A stretch of DNA of 64,000 nucleotides, from positions 310,001 to 374,000 of the forward strand of contig NZ_WEGI01000007.1 of the NCBI RefSeq assembly GCF_009604425.1, written 5' to 3'. The notes beneath the pieces were generated by a model. That model was not told the DNA's origin. It saw nothing but the letters and a program-made list of their open reading frames with translations, and made no database searches. The position numbers and the translations under genes are program-made. Shown here in pieces: positions 51,704 to 60,441 of the stretch (position 1 is the stretch's first letter; every line of letters starts with the position of its first letter). This DNA is from Nocardia aurantia (GTDB lineage: Bacteria > Actinomycetota > Actinomycetes > Mycobacteriales > Mycobacteriaceae).

Positions 51704-52633
51704 TCAGAGCAGCGCGGTGAACACCAGCCAGGCCACGAACGCCGACGGCAGCATCGAATCGAGCCGGTCCATGATGCCGCCGTGGCCGGGCAGCAGCGTG
51801 CCCATGTCCTTGATGCCGAGTTCCCGCTTGATCTGCGATTCGATCAGGTCACCGCAGGTGGCGACGAAGACCAAGCCCACACCCAGCACCACGCCCACCC
51901 AGGAGTTGGCCTGCAGCAGCAATGTCACGGTGAGCAGGCCGCCGATCACGCAGAACACCAGCGAACCGCCGAAACCCTCCCAGGATTTCTTCGGGCTGAT
52001 CGCCGGGACCATCGGGTGCCGGCCGAACAGCACACCCGCCGCGTAGCCGCCGACGTCGGAGCACACCACGAGGATCATGAACGTCAGCACTCGCAGGTTG
52101 CCGCGCGGCTCGGACAGCAACAGCACCGCGAACGACGCCAGCAGCGGGATCCAGGACACGACGAACACCGTGATCGCGGTGTCGCGCAAGAAGTTTCGCG
52201 GGGTCGCGGCCAGGCCGTGGTCGAACAGTCGCCAGGCCATGCACGCCAGTGCCGTCGCCCCGAACGCCCCGGCCACGCCCGTGGTGCCGTACGGCCAGGC
52301 CAGCCAGACGATCGCCTGACCGCCGACCAGCAGCGGAATGCGCGGCACCAGCACGTCGGCCTCGCGCAGCCGCTTCGCGACCTCCCAGGTGGCGACGGCG
52401 ATCGCGACCGCGATCACGCCGACTAGCACCCGGGGCGCCCACAGCAGGATCGCGATCAGCGACAGGCCCAATGTCATGCCGACCAGCAGTGCGGCCGGTA
52501 AGTTGCGGCCGGCGCGCCTGGTCGGCTGCCCGGAGGGCGCGGCGGTCGCGTCCACTACGGTGTCGTCTCCGGTCGTCTCGGCTGCCGGCTGACCGGCCGC
52601 GGCTTCATCGGCCACGATTGTCCCGTCGCTCAC
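51704..52633 (-). CDS. cdsA: Phosphatidate cytidylyltransferase
   Basis: The 309-residue integral membrane enzyme has an acidic, Ala/Thr-rich N-terminus of ~45 residues and then about eight membrane helices. The CDP-diglyceride synthase signature is at the C-terminus: SQIKRELGIKDMGTLLPGHG followed by a DRLDS box. It makes CDP-diacylglycerol from CTP and phosphatidic acid, the branch point of phospholipid synthesis. It follows frr by 49 bp on the same strand, the standard order frr-cdsA of this phylum. Confidence 0.96.
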   Translation of the reverse strand: MSDGTIVADEAAAGQPAAETTGDDTVVDATAAPSGQPTRRAGRNLPAALLVGMTLGLSLIAILLWAPRVLVGVIAVAIAVATWEVAKRLREADVLVPRIPLLVGGQAIVWLAWPYGTTGVAGAFGATALACMAWRLFDHGLAATPRNFLRDTAITVFVVSWIPLLASFAVLLLSEPRGNLRVLTFMILVVCSDVGGYAAGVLFGRHPMVPAISPKKSWEGFGGSLVFCVIGGLLTVTLLLQANSWVGVVLGVGLVFVATCGDLIESQIKRELGIKDMGTLLPGHGGIMDRLDSMLPSAFVAWLVFTALL

Positions 52634-52682
52634 CTGTCGTCCATTTCGTCCCGCAATCCCCCCGGTCGACCGGTATTACCGG

Positions 52683-53240
52683 TCAGACCTCGAGCAGTTC
52701 AGATTCCTTGTGCTTGACCAGTTCGTCGATACTCGTGACGTACTTGGCGGTGGTCTTGTCCAGTTCCTTCTCGGCGCGGCCGACCTCGTCCTCGCCGGCC
52801 TCGCCGTCCTTCTGGATGCGACCGAGTTCGTCCATCGCCTTGCGGCGGACGTTGCGGATGGCGATCTTCGCGTCCTCGCCCTTGCCCTTGGCCTGCTTCA
52901 CCAGTTCGCGGCGCCGCTCCTCGGTCAGCTGCGGGATCAGCACGCGGATGATCTGACCGTCGTTGGTGGGGTTGACGCCGAGGTCCGAATTGCGAATGGC
53001 GGTCTCGATCGCGCGCAACTGGCCCTGCTCGTACGGCTTGATGATGACCATCCGCGGCTCCGGCACCGTGATGCTGGACATCTGCGTGACCGGCGTCGGG
53101 GACCCGTAGTAATCGACGACGACCCTGGAGAACATGCCCGGATTAGCGCGACCGGTCCGGATGGCACCGAGGTCGTCCTTCGCCACCGAGACAGCCTTCT
53201 CCATCTTCTCCTCGGCGTCGAAGAGTGCTTCTTCAATCAC
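52683..53240 (-). CDS. frr: Ribosome recycling factor
   Basis: A 185-residue protein starting at GTG 53240 (VIEEALFDAEEKMEKA), the normal length for RRF. Conserved positions include AIRTGRANPGMF, YGSPTPVTQMSSI and the C-terminal long helices with IRNVRRKAMDEL. With EF-G it splits post-termination ribosomes. It lies 89 bp after pyrH and just before cdsA in the same direction; the three are probably one transcript. Confidence 0.98.
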   Translation of the reverse strand: MIEEALFDAEEKMEKAVSVAKDDLGAIRTGRANPGMFSRVVVDYYGSPTPVTQMSSITVPEPRMVIIKPYEQGQLRAIETAIRNSDLGVNPTNDGQIIRVLIPQLTEERRRELVKQAKGKGEDAKIAIRNVRRKAMDELGRIQKDGEAGEDEVGRAEKELDKTTAKYVTSIDELVKHKESELLEV

Positions 53241-53329
53241 GGCCGTTTCCTCCACAGCGTTCGTCGTCTTGTCGATCCCGGGTATCGGGCGCGCCCGGCG
53301 CACGATTCCCGGGCGAGCCCGGCACGGAC

Positions 53330-54058
53330 TCAGGACCGAACCAGTGTGCCGATCTTCTCACCGGCCACCGCGCGGGCGATATTGCCCTTCGTCAAGAGAT
53401 TGAACACCAGCATCGGCATCTGGTTGTCCATACAGAGACTGAACGCGGTGGCATCCGCGACCTTCAAGCCGCGCTCGATGACCTCTTTGTGAGTGACCTC
53501 GGAAAACATCTCCGCATTCGGATTGAGCTTCGGATCGTCGGTGTAGACGCCGTCGACCGCCTTCGCCATCAGCACGACCTCGGCGCCGATCTCCAGGGCC
53601 CGCTGCGCGGCGGTGGTGTCGGTGGAGAAGTACGGCATACCCATGCCCGCACCGAAGATCACCACCCGGCCCTTCTCCAGATGCCGTTTGGCCCGCAGCG
53701 GGATGTACGGCTCCGCGACCTGGCCCATGGTGATGGCCGTCTGCACCCGGGTGTCGACGCCCTGCTGCTGCAGAAAGTCTTGCAGCGCAAGGCTGTTCAT
53801 CACCGTGCCGAGCATGCCCATGTAGTCGGAGCGAGCGCGTTCCATGCCGCGCTCCTCCAACTCGGCGCCGCGGAAGAAGTTGCCGCCGCCGATCACGACG
53901 GCGACCTGCACGCCGCCGGAGACGACCTCGGCGATCTGCTCGGCGACCGTCTGCACGACGTCCGGATCGAGACCCACCGTGCCACCACCGAACATTTCGC
54001 CACCCAGTTTGAGGAGTACTCGGCGATAGCCCTTACGGGCCGGCTCCGGCTCGGACAT
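53330..54058 (-). CDS. pyrH: UMP kinase
   Basis: A 242-residue hexameric-type bacterial UMP kinase from ATG 54058. Motifs: VLLKLGGEMFGGG, VVIGGGNFFRGAEL, RARSDYMGMLGTVMNSLALQ and the phosphate-binding FGAGMGMPYFSTDTTAA. It converts UMP to UDP in pyrimidine synthesis. In this window a GT39-type gene is inserted, in the opposite direction, between pyrH and tsf, so the usual rpsB-tsf-pyrH-frr string is split. Confidence 0.97.
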   Translation of the reverse strand: MSEPEPARKGYRRVLLKLGGEMFGGGTVGLDPDVVQTVAEQIAEVVSGGVQVAVVIGGGNFFRGAELEERGMERARSDYMGMLGTVMNSLALQDFLQQQGVDTRVQTAITMGQVAEPYIPLRAKRHLEKGRVVIFGAGMGMPYFSTDTTAAQRALEIGAEVVLMAKAVDGVYTDDPKLNPNAEMFSEVTHKEVIERGLKVADATAFSLCMDNQMPMLVFNLLTKGNIARAVAGEKIGTLVRS

Positions 54059-54248
54059 CGGTCTCCTTCTCCTCAGCAGGGATGCATACGCGCGAATACA
54101 CCATCCGATATCGCGCGGGCCCTGGACGGCGGCAAAGCTCCACCTATCCTGCCCTACGCGGGCACGGAAGCGTGAATCGGCCCACAACTGCCGACCCGGT
54201 GCAAGCTCACCGGTCGCTCACAGGGATCTCACCGCTGCGAGAGAGTGA

Positions 54249-56369
54249 ATGGACATCGTGATCGCCTCACTCGACACCTCCACGGTGCCGCCGCGACTCG
54301 CGGCCCCCCGCGCTCCCGGCCGGAGCAAGCTCGCCGCCGAACGCGCCGGCCTCGCCGCTCTGCTGATCGCGACGGCGGTGATGTACCTCTGGAACATCAC
54401 CGTCGACGGGATGGGCAACCAGTTCTACGCCGGCGCCGCCTGGGCCGGATCCCGGAACTGGGAGGCCCTGCTGTTCGGTTCGCTCGACGCCGGAAATTTC
54501 ATCACCGTCGACAAGCCCCCGGTGTCGCAGTGGGTGATGGGATTGTCCGGCCGGATCTTCGGCTTCTCCAGCGCGTCCATGCTGATACCGCAGGCGCTGA
54601 TGGCGGTGGCCGCGGTGGCGCTGCTCTACGGCGCCATCCGGCGGGTCACCGGCAGCCACTACACCGGTCTGCTCGCGGGGGCCGCGCTGGCGCTGATCCC
54701 GGTCGCCGCGTTGATGTTCCGGTTCAACAATCCCGACGCCGCGATGGTGCTGCTGATGACAGCCGGCGCCTACGCGACCGTGCGGGCGCTGCAACGGGCC
54801 TCGACGTTGTGGCTCGCGCTCGCCGGTGTGGCGCTGGGCTTCGCGTTCCTGGCGAAGATGCTGGAGGGGGTGATGGTGCTGCCCGCGCTGGGGCTGGCCT
54901 ATCTGATCGCCGCACCCACTCCGATCCGCACCCGGCTCCTGCAACTGCTCGCCGCGCTGGTCGCGATGCTGGTGTCCGCGGGGTGGTACGTGGCGCTGAC
55001 GCTGGTGTGGCCGGCGTCGAGTCGGCCCTACCTCGCGGGATCGACCGACAACAACTTCATGAATCTGGTGCTCGGGTACAACGGGTTCGCGCGGATCCTG
55101 GGCCGCAATCGTGGTGGTGGCGGACGTGGCGCCACGCCGCCCGTGCCCAGTTCCGGCGGAAACGCGGCGACGGCGGTACCCGGACCCGCCGGACCCGCCG
55201 CGACGGCGGTACCCGCGCCGGCCGGGCGCGGTGGCGGCGGCTTCGGCGGTAACCAGGTCCGCGGTGTGGAACGGCTGTTCTCCGGTGAGTTCGGCTTCGA
55301 GATCGGGTGGCTGCTGCCCGCGGCGCTGCTGGCCCTGGTGCTGGTGCTGGTCGCCCGGCGTCGCGCACCGCGTACCGATCTGGTGCGGGCGGGGGCGATC
55401 GTGTTCGGCGGGTGGGTCGTCATCGACGGTCTCGTACTCAGCTATATGAAGAATCTGGCGCATCCGTACTACACGCTGTCCATCGCGCCCGCGGTCGCCG
55501 GCATGTTCGCGATCGGGATCCACGAGATGTGGGTCCACCGGCACACGGTGTTCGGCCGGCTGGGTCTCGCCGGGCTGATCGCGGTCACGGGCGTGTGGAG
55601 TTTCGTTCTGCTGCACCGCAATTCGGGGTGGTATCCGGAGTTGCGGTGGGTGATCCTGGTGGTCGCGCTGTTCGCCGCCGCGCTGGTGGCGATGCCCTGG
55701 GATCGGGGTGGCAGCCGCCGGATCGCGGGTGCGGCGCTCACCCTCGGCCTGATCGGCAGTCTCGCGGGTCCGGCGGCCTATTCGCTGGCCACCGTCGGTA
55801 CCGCGCATTCCGGCGGCGGGCCGACCGTGGGCCCGGCCCGGGCGGACGGTCGCGGCGGATTCGGTCAGGCACAGTCGAATCCGCAGCTGTCGGCACTGTT
55901 GAGCGCGACAACCTCCACCTGGGCGTCGGCGATCAACGGATCCTCCGCGGCGGCGGCCCTGGAGATCGAGAGCGACAAGTCCGTGATGGCGATCGGCGGC
56001 TTCTCCGGAAGCGATCCGACGCCGACGCTGGCCGAATTCCAGGCCGATGTGAAGGCCGGGAAAGTGACGTATTACGTCGTCTCCGGCCAAGGCGCACGCG
56101 GCGGGAACGATAGCGCTGCGGACACCCGGAGCGCGGGCGACAATGCCACCACCGGCCGGGACAGGGCAGGTAACGGCGGGGCAGGCAACACCACCGCGGG
56201 CAACGACGGAAATGGCAACGGCGCCAACCGTAATGCCGGAAGCGGCAACAACAGCGGCGGCTTCGGCCGCAACCAGCACACCGACATCAGCGACTGGGTG
56301 ACAGCCACGTTCACCCCGCAGCAGGTCGGCGCGGCGACGGTCTACAACCTGTCCGGCTATACCGGTTAG
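54249..56369 (+). CDS. GT39/ArnT-like polyprenyl-phosphate mannosyl- or arabinosyltransferase
   Basis: A 706-residue membrane protein from ATG 54249 with about 11-12 membrane helices. The first loop holds NQFYAGAAWAGSRNWEAL and the acidic LDAGNFITVDKPPVSQW, the PMT/ArnT-type donor-binding signature; later FNNPDAAMVLLMTAGAY also fits. The loop at residues ~285-335 is Gly/Pro/Ala-rich low complexity. The end (residues ~590-690) is an Asn/Gly/Asp-rich extracytoplasmic tail, then a folded part (VTATFTPQQVGAATVYNL). It should glycosylate an exported lipid or protein using a polyprenyl-phosphate sugar. It is divergent from pyrH and separated from tsf by a strong terminator. Confidence 0.87.
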   Translation: MDIVIASLDTSTVPPRLAAPRAPGRSKLAAERAGLAALLIATAVMYLWNITVDGMGNQFYAGAAWAGSRNWEALLFGSLDAGNFITVDKPPVSQWVMGLSGRIFGFSSASMLIPQALMAVAAVALLYGAIRRVTGSHYTGLLAGAALALIPVAALMFRFNNPDAAMVLLMTAGAYATVRALQRASTLWLALAGVALGFAFLAKMLEGVMVLPALGLAYLIAAPTPIRTRLLQLLAALVAMLVSAGWYVALTLVWPASSRPYLAGSTDNNFMNLVLGYNGFARILGRNRGGGGRGATPPVPSSGGNAATAVPGPAGPAATAVPAPAGRGGGGFGGNQVRGVERLFSGEFGFEIGWLLPAALLALVLVLVARRRAPRTDLVRAGAIVFGGWVVIDGLVLSYMKNLAHPYYTLSIAPAVAGMFAIGIHEMWVHRHTVFGRLGLAGLIAVTGVWSFVLLHRNSGWYPELRWVILVVALFAAALVAMPWDRGGSRRIAGAALTLGLIGSLAGPAAYSLATVGTAHSGGGPTVGPARADGRGGFGQAQSNPQLSALLSATTSTWASAINGSSAAAALEIESDKSVMAIGGFSGSDPTPTLAEFQADVKAGKVTYYVVSGQGARGGNDSAADTRSAGDNATTGRDRAGNGGAGNTTAGNDGNGNGANRNAGSGNNSGGFGRNQHTDISDWVTATFTPQQVGAATVYNLSGYTG

Positions 56370-56378
56370 CTCCACGAA

Positions 56379-56419
56379 AAAGCCCCCGGCGCAACGAAAT
56401 TCGCTGCGCCGGGGGCTTT
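56379..56419. terminator. Bidirectional rho-independent terminator
   Basis: A perfect 15-bp stem (56379-56393 with 56405-56419) with an 11-nt loop lies between the convergent GT39-type gene and tsf. A run of A before the left arm and TTT after the right arm give a T tract for both strands. Confidence 0.92.
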
Positions 56420-56444
56420 CGGCTTTCGCGACCGAGCGGGCCGA

Positions 56445-57269
56445 TCAGGCCTGGCCGACCTCGAACCGGGCGAAGCGGGTCACGGTGACACCGGCCTCGT
56501 CCAGCAGCTGCTTCACGGTCTTCTTGCTGTCGGTGACCGACGACTGCTCCAGCAGGACGACGTCCTTGTAGAAGCCGTTGACGCGGCCCTCGACGATCTT
56601 CGGCAGCGCGCCCTCCGGCTTGCCCTCCTCGCGGGCGGTCGCCTCGGCGATGCTGCGCTCCTTCGCGACCACGTCGGCGGGCACCTCGTCGCGCGTCACG
56701 TACTTGGCCTTCAGCGCGGCGATCTGCATGGCGGCGGCGCGAGCGGCCTCACCGGCCGCGTCGCCGGAGCCCTGGTACTCGACCAGCACGCCGACGGCCG
56801 GCGGCAGGTCCGAGGAACGCTTGTGCAGGTAGGTCGCGACCGGGCCGTCGAACGAGACGACGCGGCGCAGCTCCAGCTTCTCGCCGATCTTCGCGGCCAG
56901 CTCCTGCACGACCTGGTCGGCGGTCTTGCCGTTGACGTCGACGGCCTTCAGCGCCTCGAGGTCGGTCGGGTGGACCTTGGAAGCGGCGTCGACGATATCG
57001 CCGGCGACGTTCTGGAACTCGTCGTTCTTCGCGACGAAGTCGGTCTCGGAGTTGAGCTCGATCATCACGCCGTTCTGCGCGGCGACCAGGCCCTCGGCGG
57101 TGGCGCGCTCGGCGCGCTTGCCCACGTCCTTGGCGCCCTTGATGCGGAGCACCTCGACGGCCTTCTCGAAATCGCCGTCGCTCTCTTCCAGCGCCTTCTT
57201 GCAGTCCATCATGCCGGAGCCGGTCAGCTCACGGAGCCGCTTCACATCGGCGGCGGTGTAGTTCGCCAT
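56445..57269 (-). CDS. tsf: Elongation factor Ts
   Basis: The 274-residue protein starts at ATG 57269 after AAGGAGG. N-terminal UBA-like part YTAADVKRLRELTGSGMMDC and the EF-Tu-contacting motif ELNSETDFVAKNDEF are clear; the two core subdomains and C-terminal helix follow. It releases GDP from EF-Tu. It follows rpsB on the same strand across 106 bp and ends at a strong shared terminator. The length is normal for actinobacteria. Confidence 0.98.
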   Translation of the reverse strand: MANYTAADVKRLRELTGSGMMDCKKALEESDGDFEKAVEVLRIKGAKDVGKRAERATAEGLVAAQNGVMIELNSETDFVAKNDEFQNVAGDIVDAASKVHPTDLEALKAVDVNGKTADQVVQELAAKIGEKLELRRVVSFDGPVATYLHKRSSDLPPAVGVLVEYQGSGDAAGEAARAAAMQIAALKAKYVTRDEVPADVVAKERSIAEATAREEGKPEGALPKIVEGRVNGFYKDVVLLEQSSVTDSKKTVKQLLDEAGVTVTRFARFEVGQA

Positions 57270-57375
57270 CCTGGCGAGCCTCCTTGTAGGTTTCGGGTCT
57301 TCGACAACACCATGCCGACCACTTCCTAACAGGAAGGGCCGGCACGGTGAACAAAGTCGCGGTGGCGACTGCCGC

Positions 57376-58284
57376 TTACTCGGCGGCCGGGGCCGACGCT
57401 TCGGCGGTCTCGGCGGCCGGAGCAGCCTCGGTGACCGGGGCTTCGGCAGCCGGAGCCTCGGTAGCCGGGGCCTCGCCGGCCGGAGCGGCCTCAGCGGACT
57501 CGGTGGCCGGGGTGGCCTGAGCCAGCAGCTCCTGCTCCCACTCCGCGAGCGGCTCACCGGCGCCGGCTTCCGGCTTGGCATCGCCGGAGGCGCGCGCGGC
57601 ACGGGCCTGCACACCCTCGGCGACCGCGGAAGCGACGACCTTGGTCAGCAGCGCGGCCGAGCGGATCGCGTCGTCGTTGCCCGGGATCGGGTAATCGACC
57701 AGGTCGGGGTCGCAGTTGGTATCCAGGATCGCGATGACCGGGATGTTCAGCTTGCGAGCCTCGCCGACGGCGATGTGCTCCTTGTTGGTGTCGACGACCC
57801 AGATGGCCGAGGGCACCTTCTGCATGTCGCGGATGCCGCCGAGGGTGCGCTCCAGCTTGGTCTTCTCACGCGTGAGCATGAGGATTTCCTTCTTGGTGCG
57901 GCCCTCGAAGCCACCGGTCTGCTCCATCGCCTCGAGTTCCTTCAGGCGCTGCAGCCGCTTGTGCACGGTCGAGAAGTTGGTGAGCATGCCGCCCAGCCAG
58001 CGCTGGTTCACGTAGGGCATGCCGACGCGGGTCGCCTCGGCGGCGATGGACTCCTGCGCCTGCTTCTTGGTGCCGACGAACAGCACGGTCCCACCGTGGG
58101 CGACGGTCTCCTTGACGAACTCGTACGCCTTGTCGATGTAGGTCAGCGTCTGCTGCAGGTCGATGATGTAGATGCCGTTGCGGTCGGTGATGATGAACCG
58201 CTTCATCTTCGGGTTCCACCGACGAGTCTGGTGCCCGAAGTGTGCGCCGCTGTCGAGCAGCTGCTTCATGGTCACGACAGCCAT
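57376..58284 (-). CDS. rpsB: 30S ribosomal protein S2
   Basis: A 302-residue S2 from ATG 58284. The core is typical: SGAHFGHQTRRWNPKMKRF, LFVGTKKQAQE, YVNQRWLGGMLTNFSTVHKR and VVDTNKEHIAVGEA. The C-terminal ~50 residues are an Ala/Glu/Pro low-complexity tail (ATESAEAAPAGEAPATEAP), longer than in E. coli but common in this order. It leads the rpsB-tsf pair. The 292 bp upstream, to yraN, should hold the promoter and contains no further gene. Confidence 0.98.
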   Translation of the reverse strand: MAVVTMKQLLDSGAHFGHQTRRWNPKMKRFIITDRNGIYIIDLQQTLTYIDKAYEFVKETVAHGGTVLFVGTKKQAQESIAAEATRVGMPYVNQRWLGGMLTNFSTVHKRLQRLKELEAMEQTGGFEGRTKKEILMLTREKTKLERTLGGIRDMQKVPSAIWVVDTNKEHIAVGEARKLNIPVIAILDTNCDPDLVDYPIPGNDDAIRSAALLTKVVASAVAEGVQARAARASGDAKPEAGAGEPLAEWEQELLAQATPATESAEAAPAGEAPATEAPAAEAPVTEAAPAAETAEASAPAAE

Positions 58285-58576
58285 TGCTGCGTTCCCGCCT
58301 TTCGTTGCCGGTTGTTGCAGGGATCGTTGCGACCTCTGCCCTGGCGTCCGCGGCCGCCGGACCCGCGGTAACGGGACCAGCCGGCGGCACTTGTGCGCCG
58401 GACGCGCGAAGTCGGCCCGCCGAGCGGACCGCGGGACCAGTGTACGCAGACCCGGTACGACGGCATAAACGGGGTGGTCGGAGCGGGTTGTCCACAAGCC
58501 GGCGACTCTCCACAGGGTAACTGTCGGCCCAGGTCGGCGGATCGGCGTCCGACGGCCCGGCGCGCAGCCTGGGCGG

Positions 58577-58933
58577 GTGGCACACAATCTGGCGCTCGGC
58601 GCACACGGAGAAGAGCTGGCGGCGCGTTTTCTGCGCGAGGCCGGGATGGAGATCATCGCGCGCAACTGGCGCTGCCGCTACGGCGAGCTGGATCTGATCG
58701 CGCGGGACGCGGAGGTCACCGCCTTCGTGGAGGTGAAGACCCGCACGGGGCTCGGCTTCGGGGTGCCCGCGGAGGCGGTCACGTTCAGCAAACAGCAACG
58801 CATCCGCAGGCTGGCACTGCTGTGGCTCAACGAACAGGACGGACCGTGGCTGCGGATCCGGTTCGATGTGGTCTCCGTCCTCGTACCACCGCGCGGTGAG
58901 CCGACCGTCGACCATCTGCGGGCGGTGTTCTGA
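58577..58933 (+). CDS. yraN: YraN family (UPF0102) endonuclease-like protein
   Basis: A 118-residue protein starting at GTG 58577. The family pattern is present: GAHGEELAARFLREAGMEI, ARNWRCRYGELDLIARD and FVEVKTRTGLGFG, with the E...D...E-x-K residues of the PD-(D/E)XK (Holliday-junction-resolvase-like) fold. No activity is proven for the family. Its stop overlaps the yifB start by one base (TGATG), so it is coupled to the ComM/DprA genes, as is usual. Confidence 0.95.
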   Translation: MAHNLALGAHGEELAARFLREAGMEIIARNWRCRYGELDLIARDAEVTAFVEVKTRTGLGFGVPAEAVTFSKQQRIRRLALLWLNEQDGPWLRIRFDVVSVLVPPRGEPTVDHLRAVF

Positions 58934-60441
58934 TGGCGCTGGGCCGGGCCCACTCGGTCGCGGTCACCGGGGTGGACGGCCAGCTGGTCGAGATCGAGGC
59001 CGATGTGGGGCAGGGTCTGCCCTCGGTGCACCTCGTCGGTCTCCCGGACACCACGCTGCAGGAGTCGCGCGACCGCGTACGCGCGGCGGTGGCGAATTCC
59101 GGCGAGAAGTGGCCCGACGGCCGGGTCATCCTCGCGTTGTCCCCGGCGACGCTGCCGAAGGTCGGCAGCGTGTACGACCTGGCCCTGGCCGCGGCGGTCC
59201 TCGATGCCGGCGGTTCGGTCCCGGCGCAACGGCTTTCGGGGACCGTGTTGCTCGGTGAGCTGGCGCTCGACGGCCGGGTACGGCGAGTGCGGGGCATCCT
59301 CCCCGCGGTGCTCACCGCCCGGAAGGCCGGCCGGTCCACCGTCGTGGTCCCGGAATGCGTGCTGATGGAGGCGGGCCTGGTCGACGGCATCACGATCCTC
59401 GGCGCGGCCACGCTGCGCGAGCTGATCGACTGGCTGCGCGGCGACGGCGAACTGCACCGGCCCGGGTCGGTGCTGCCGCCGGCCGACCGGCCCGGCGGCG
59501 ATCTCAGCGAGGTGGTCGGCCAGAACGAGGCGCGCTGGGCACTCGAGGTGGCCGCGGCCGGCGGCCACCACCTGCTGCTGACCGGACCACCCGGCATCGG
59601 CAAAACCATGCTGGCACAGCGCCTGCCGAGCCTGCTTCCGCCGCTGACGGAGACGGAGTCGCTGGAGGTCACCGCGATCCATTCGGTGGCCGGGACGCTC
59701 TCCGGCGAGCATCCGCTGATCACCGTCCCGCCGTTCGTCGCCCCGCACCATTCGACCTCGGTCAGCGCGATGGTCGGCGGCGGCACCGGTTCGGCGCGAC
59801 CGGGGGCGGTCAGCCGGGCGCATCGCGGGGTGCTGTTCCTCGACGAGTGCGCGGAGATCAGCACCAAGGTACTGGAGGCGCTGCGAACCCCGTTGGAGGA
59901 GGGCGAGATTCGCATCGCACGCCGTGACGGCGTGGCCCGATACCCCGCGCGTTTCCAGCTCATTCTGGCCGCGAATCCGTGTCCGTGCGCGCCGGCCCGC
60001 GACGTCGACTGCATCTGCGCCCCGCTCGCGCGGCGCCGGTATCTCGGCAAACTGTCCGGGCCCCTGATGGACCGGATCGACATCTGGGTGCAGATGTACG
60101 GTCAGGCCGCCGGGGCGTTCGCCGCGCAGGAGGCCGAGAGCAGCGAGGTGGTCCGGGCGCGGGTCGCGTCCGCGCGCACCGCGGCGGTGGCACGCTGGCG
60201 CGAGTACGGCTGGTCCACCAACGCCGAGGTGCCAGGACATGTGCTGCGCCAACGGTTCCGGCTGCCCCGCGAATCGCTCGCGCCGGTCGAGAACGCGCTG
60301 CGGCACGGCCGGATGTCGGCCCGCGGCGCCGACCGGGCGATCCGGGTCGCCTGGACCATGTGCGACCTGCGCGGCGGGGAGATCCCGGTCGTTCAGGATG
60401 TGTTGCAGGCGTTGAACTTCCGGCAACGGGGCGCGGCATGA
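58933..60441 (+). CDS. YifB/ComM-family Mg-chelatase-like AAA ATPase
   Basis: The 502-residue protein has an N-terminal Lon-like (ChlI) domain (EADVGQGLPSVHLVGLPD), the linker DLSEVVGQNEARWAL, Walker A GPPGIGKTMLAQ near residue 216, Walker B VLFLDECAEI near 300 and a C-terminal part with Cys-rich NPCPCAPARDVDCIC. ComM is a hexameric branch-migration helicase in natural transformation of Gram-negatives. It lies between yraN and dprA with overlapping ends, forming the conserved YraN-YifB-DprA operon. Confidence 0.95.
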   Translation: MALGRAHSVAVTGVDGQLVEIEADVGQGLPSVHLVGLPDTTLQESRDRVRAAVANSGEKWPDGRVILALSPATLPKVGSVYDLALAAAVLDAGGSVPAQRLSGTVLLGELALDGRVRRVRGILPAVLTARKAGRSTVVVPECVLMEAGLVDGITILGAATLRELIDWLRGDGELHRPGSVLPPADRPGGDLSEVVGQNEARWALEVAAAGGHHLLLTGPPGIGKTMLAQRLPSLLPPLTETESLEVTAIHSVAGTLSGEHPLITVPPFVAPHHSTSVSAMVGGGTGSARPGAVSRAHRGVLFLDECAEISTKVLEALRTPLEEGEIRIARRDGVARYPARFQLILAANPCPCAPARDVDCICAPLARRRYLGKLSGPLMDRIDIWVQMYGQAAGAFAAQEAESSEVVRARVASARTAAVARWREYGWSTNAEVPGHVLRQRFRLPRESLAPVENALRHGRMSARGADRAIRVAWTMCDLRGGEIPVVQDVLQALNFRQRGAA

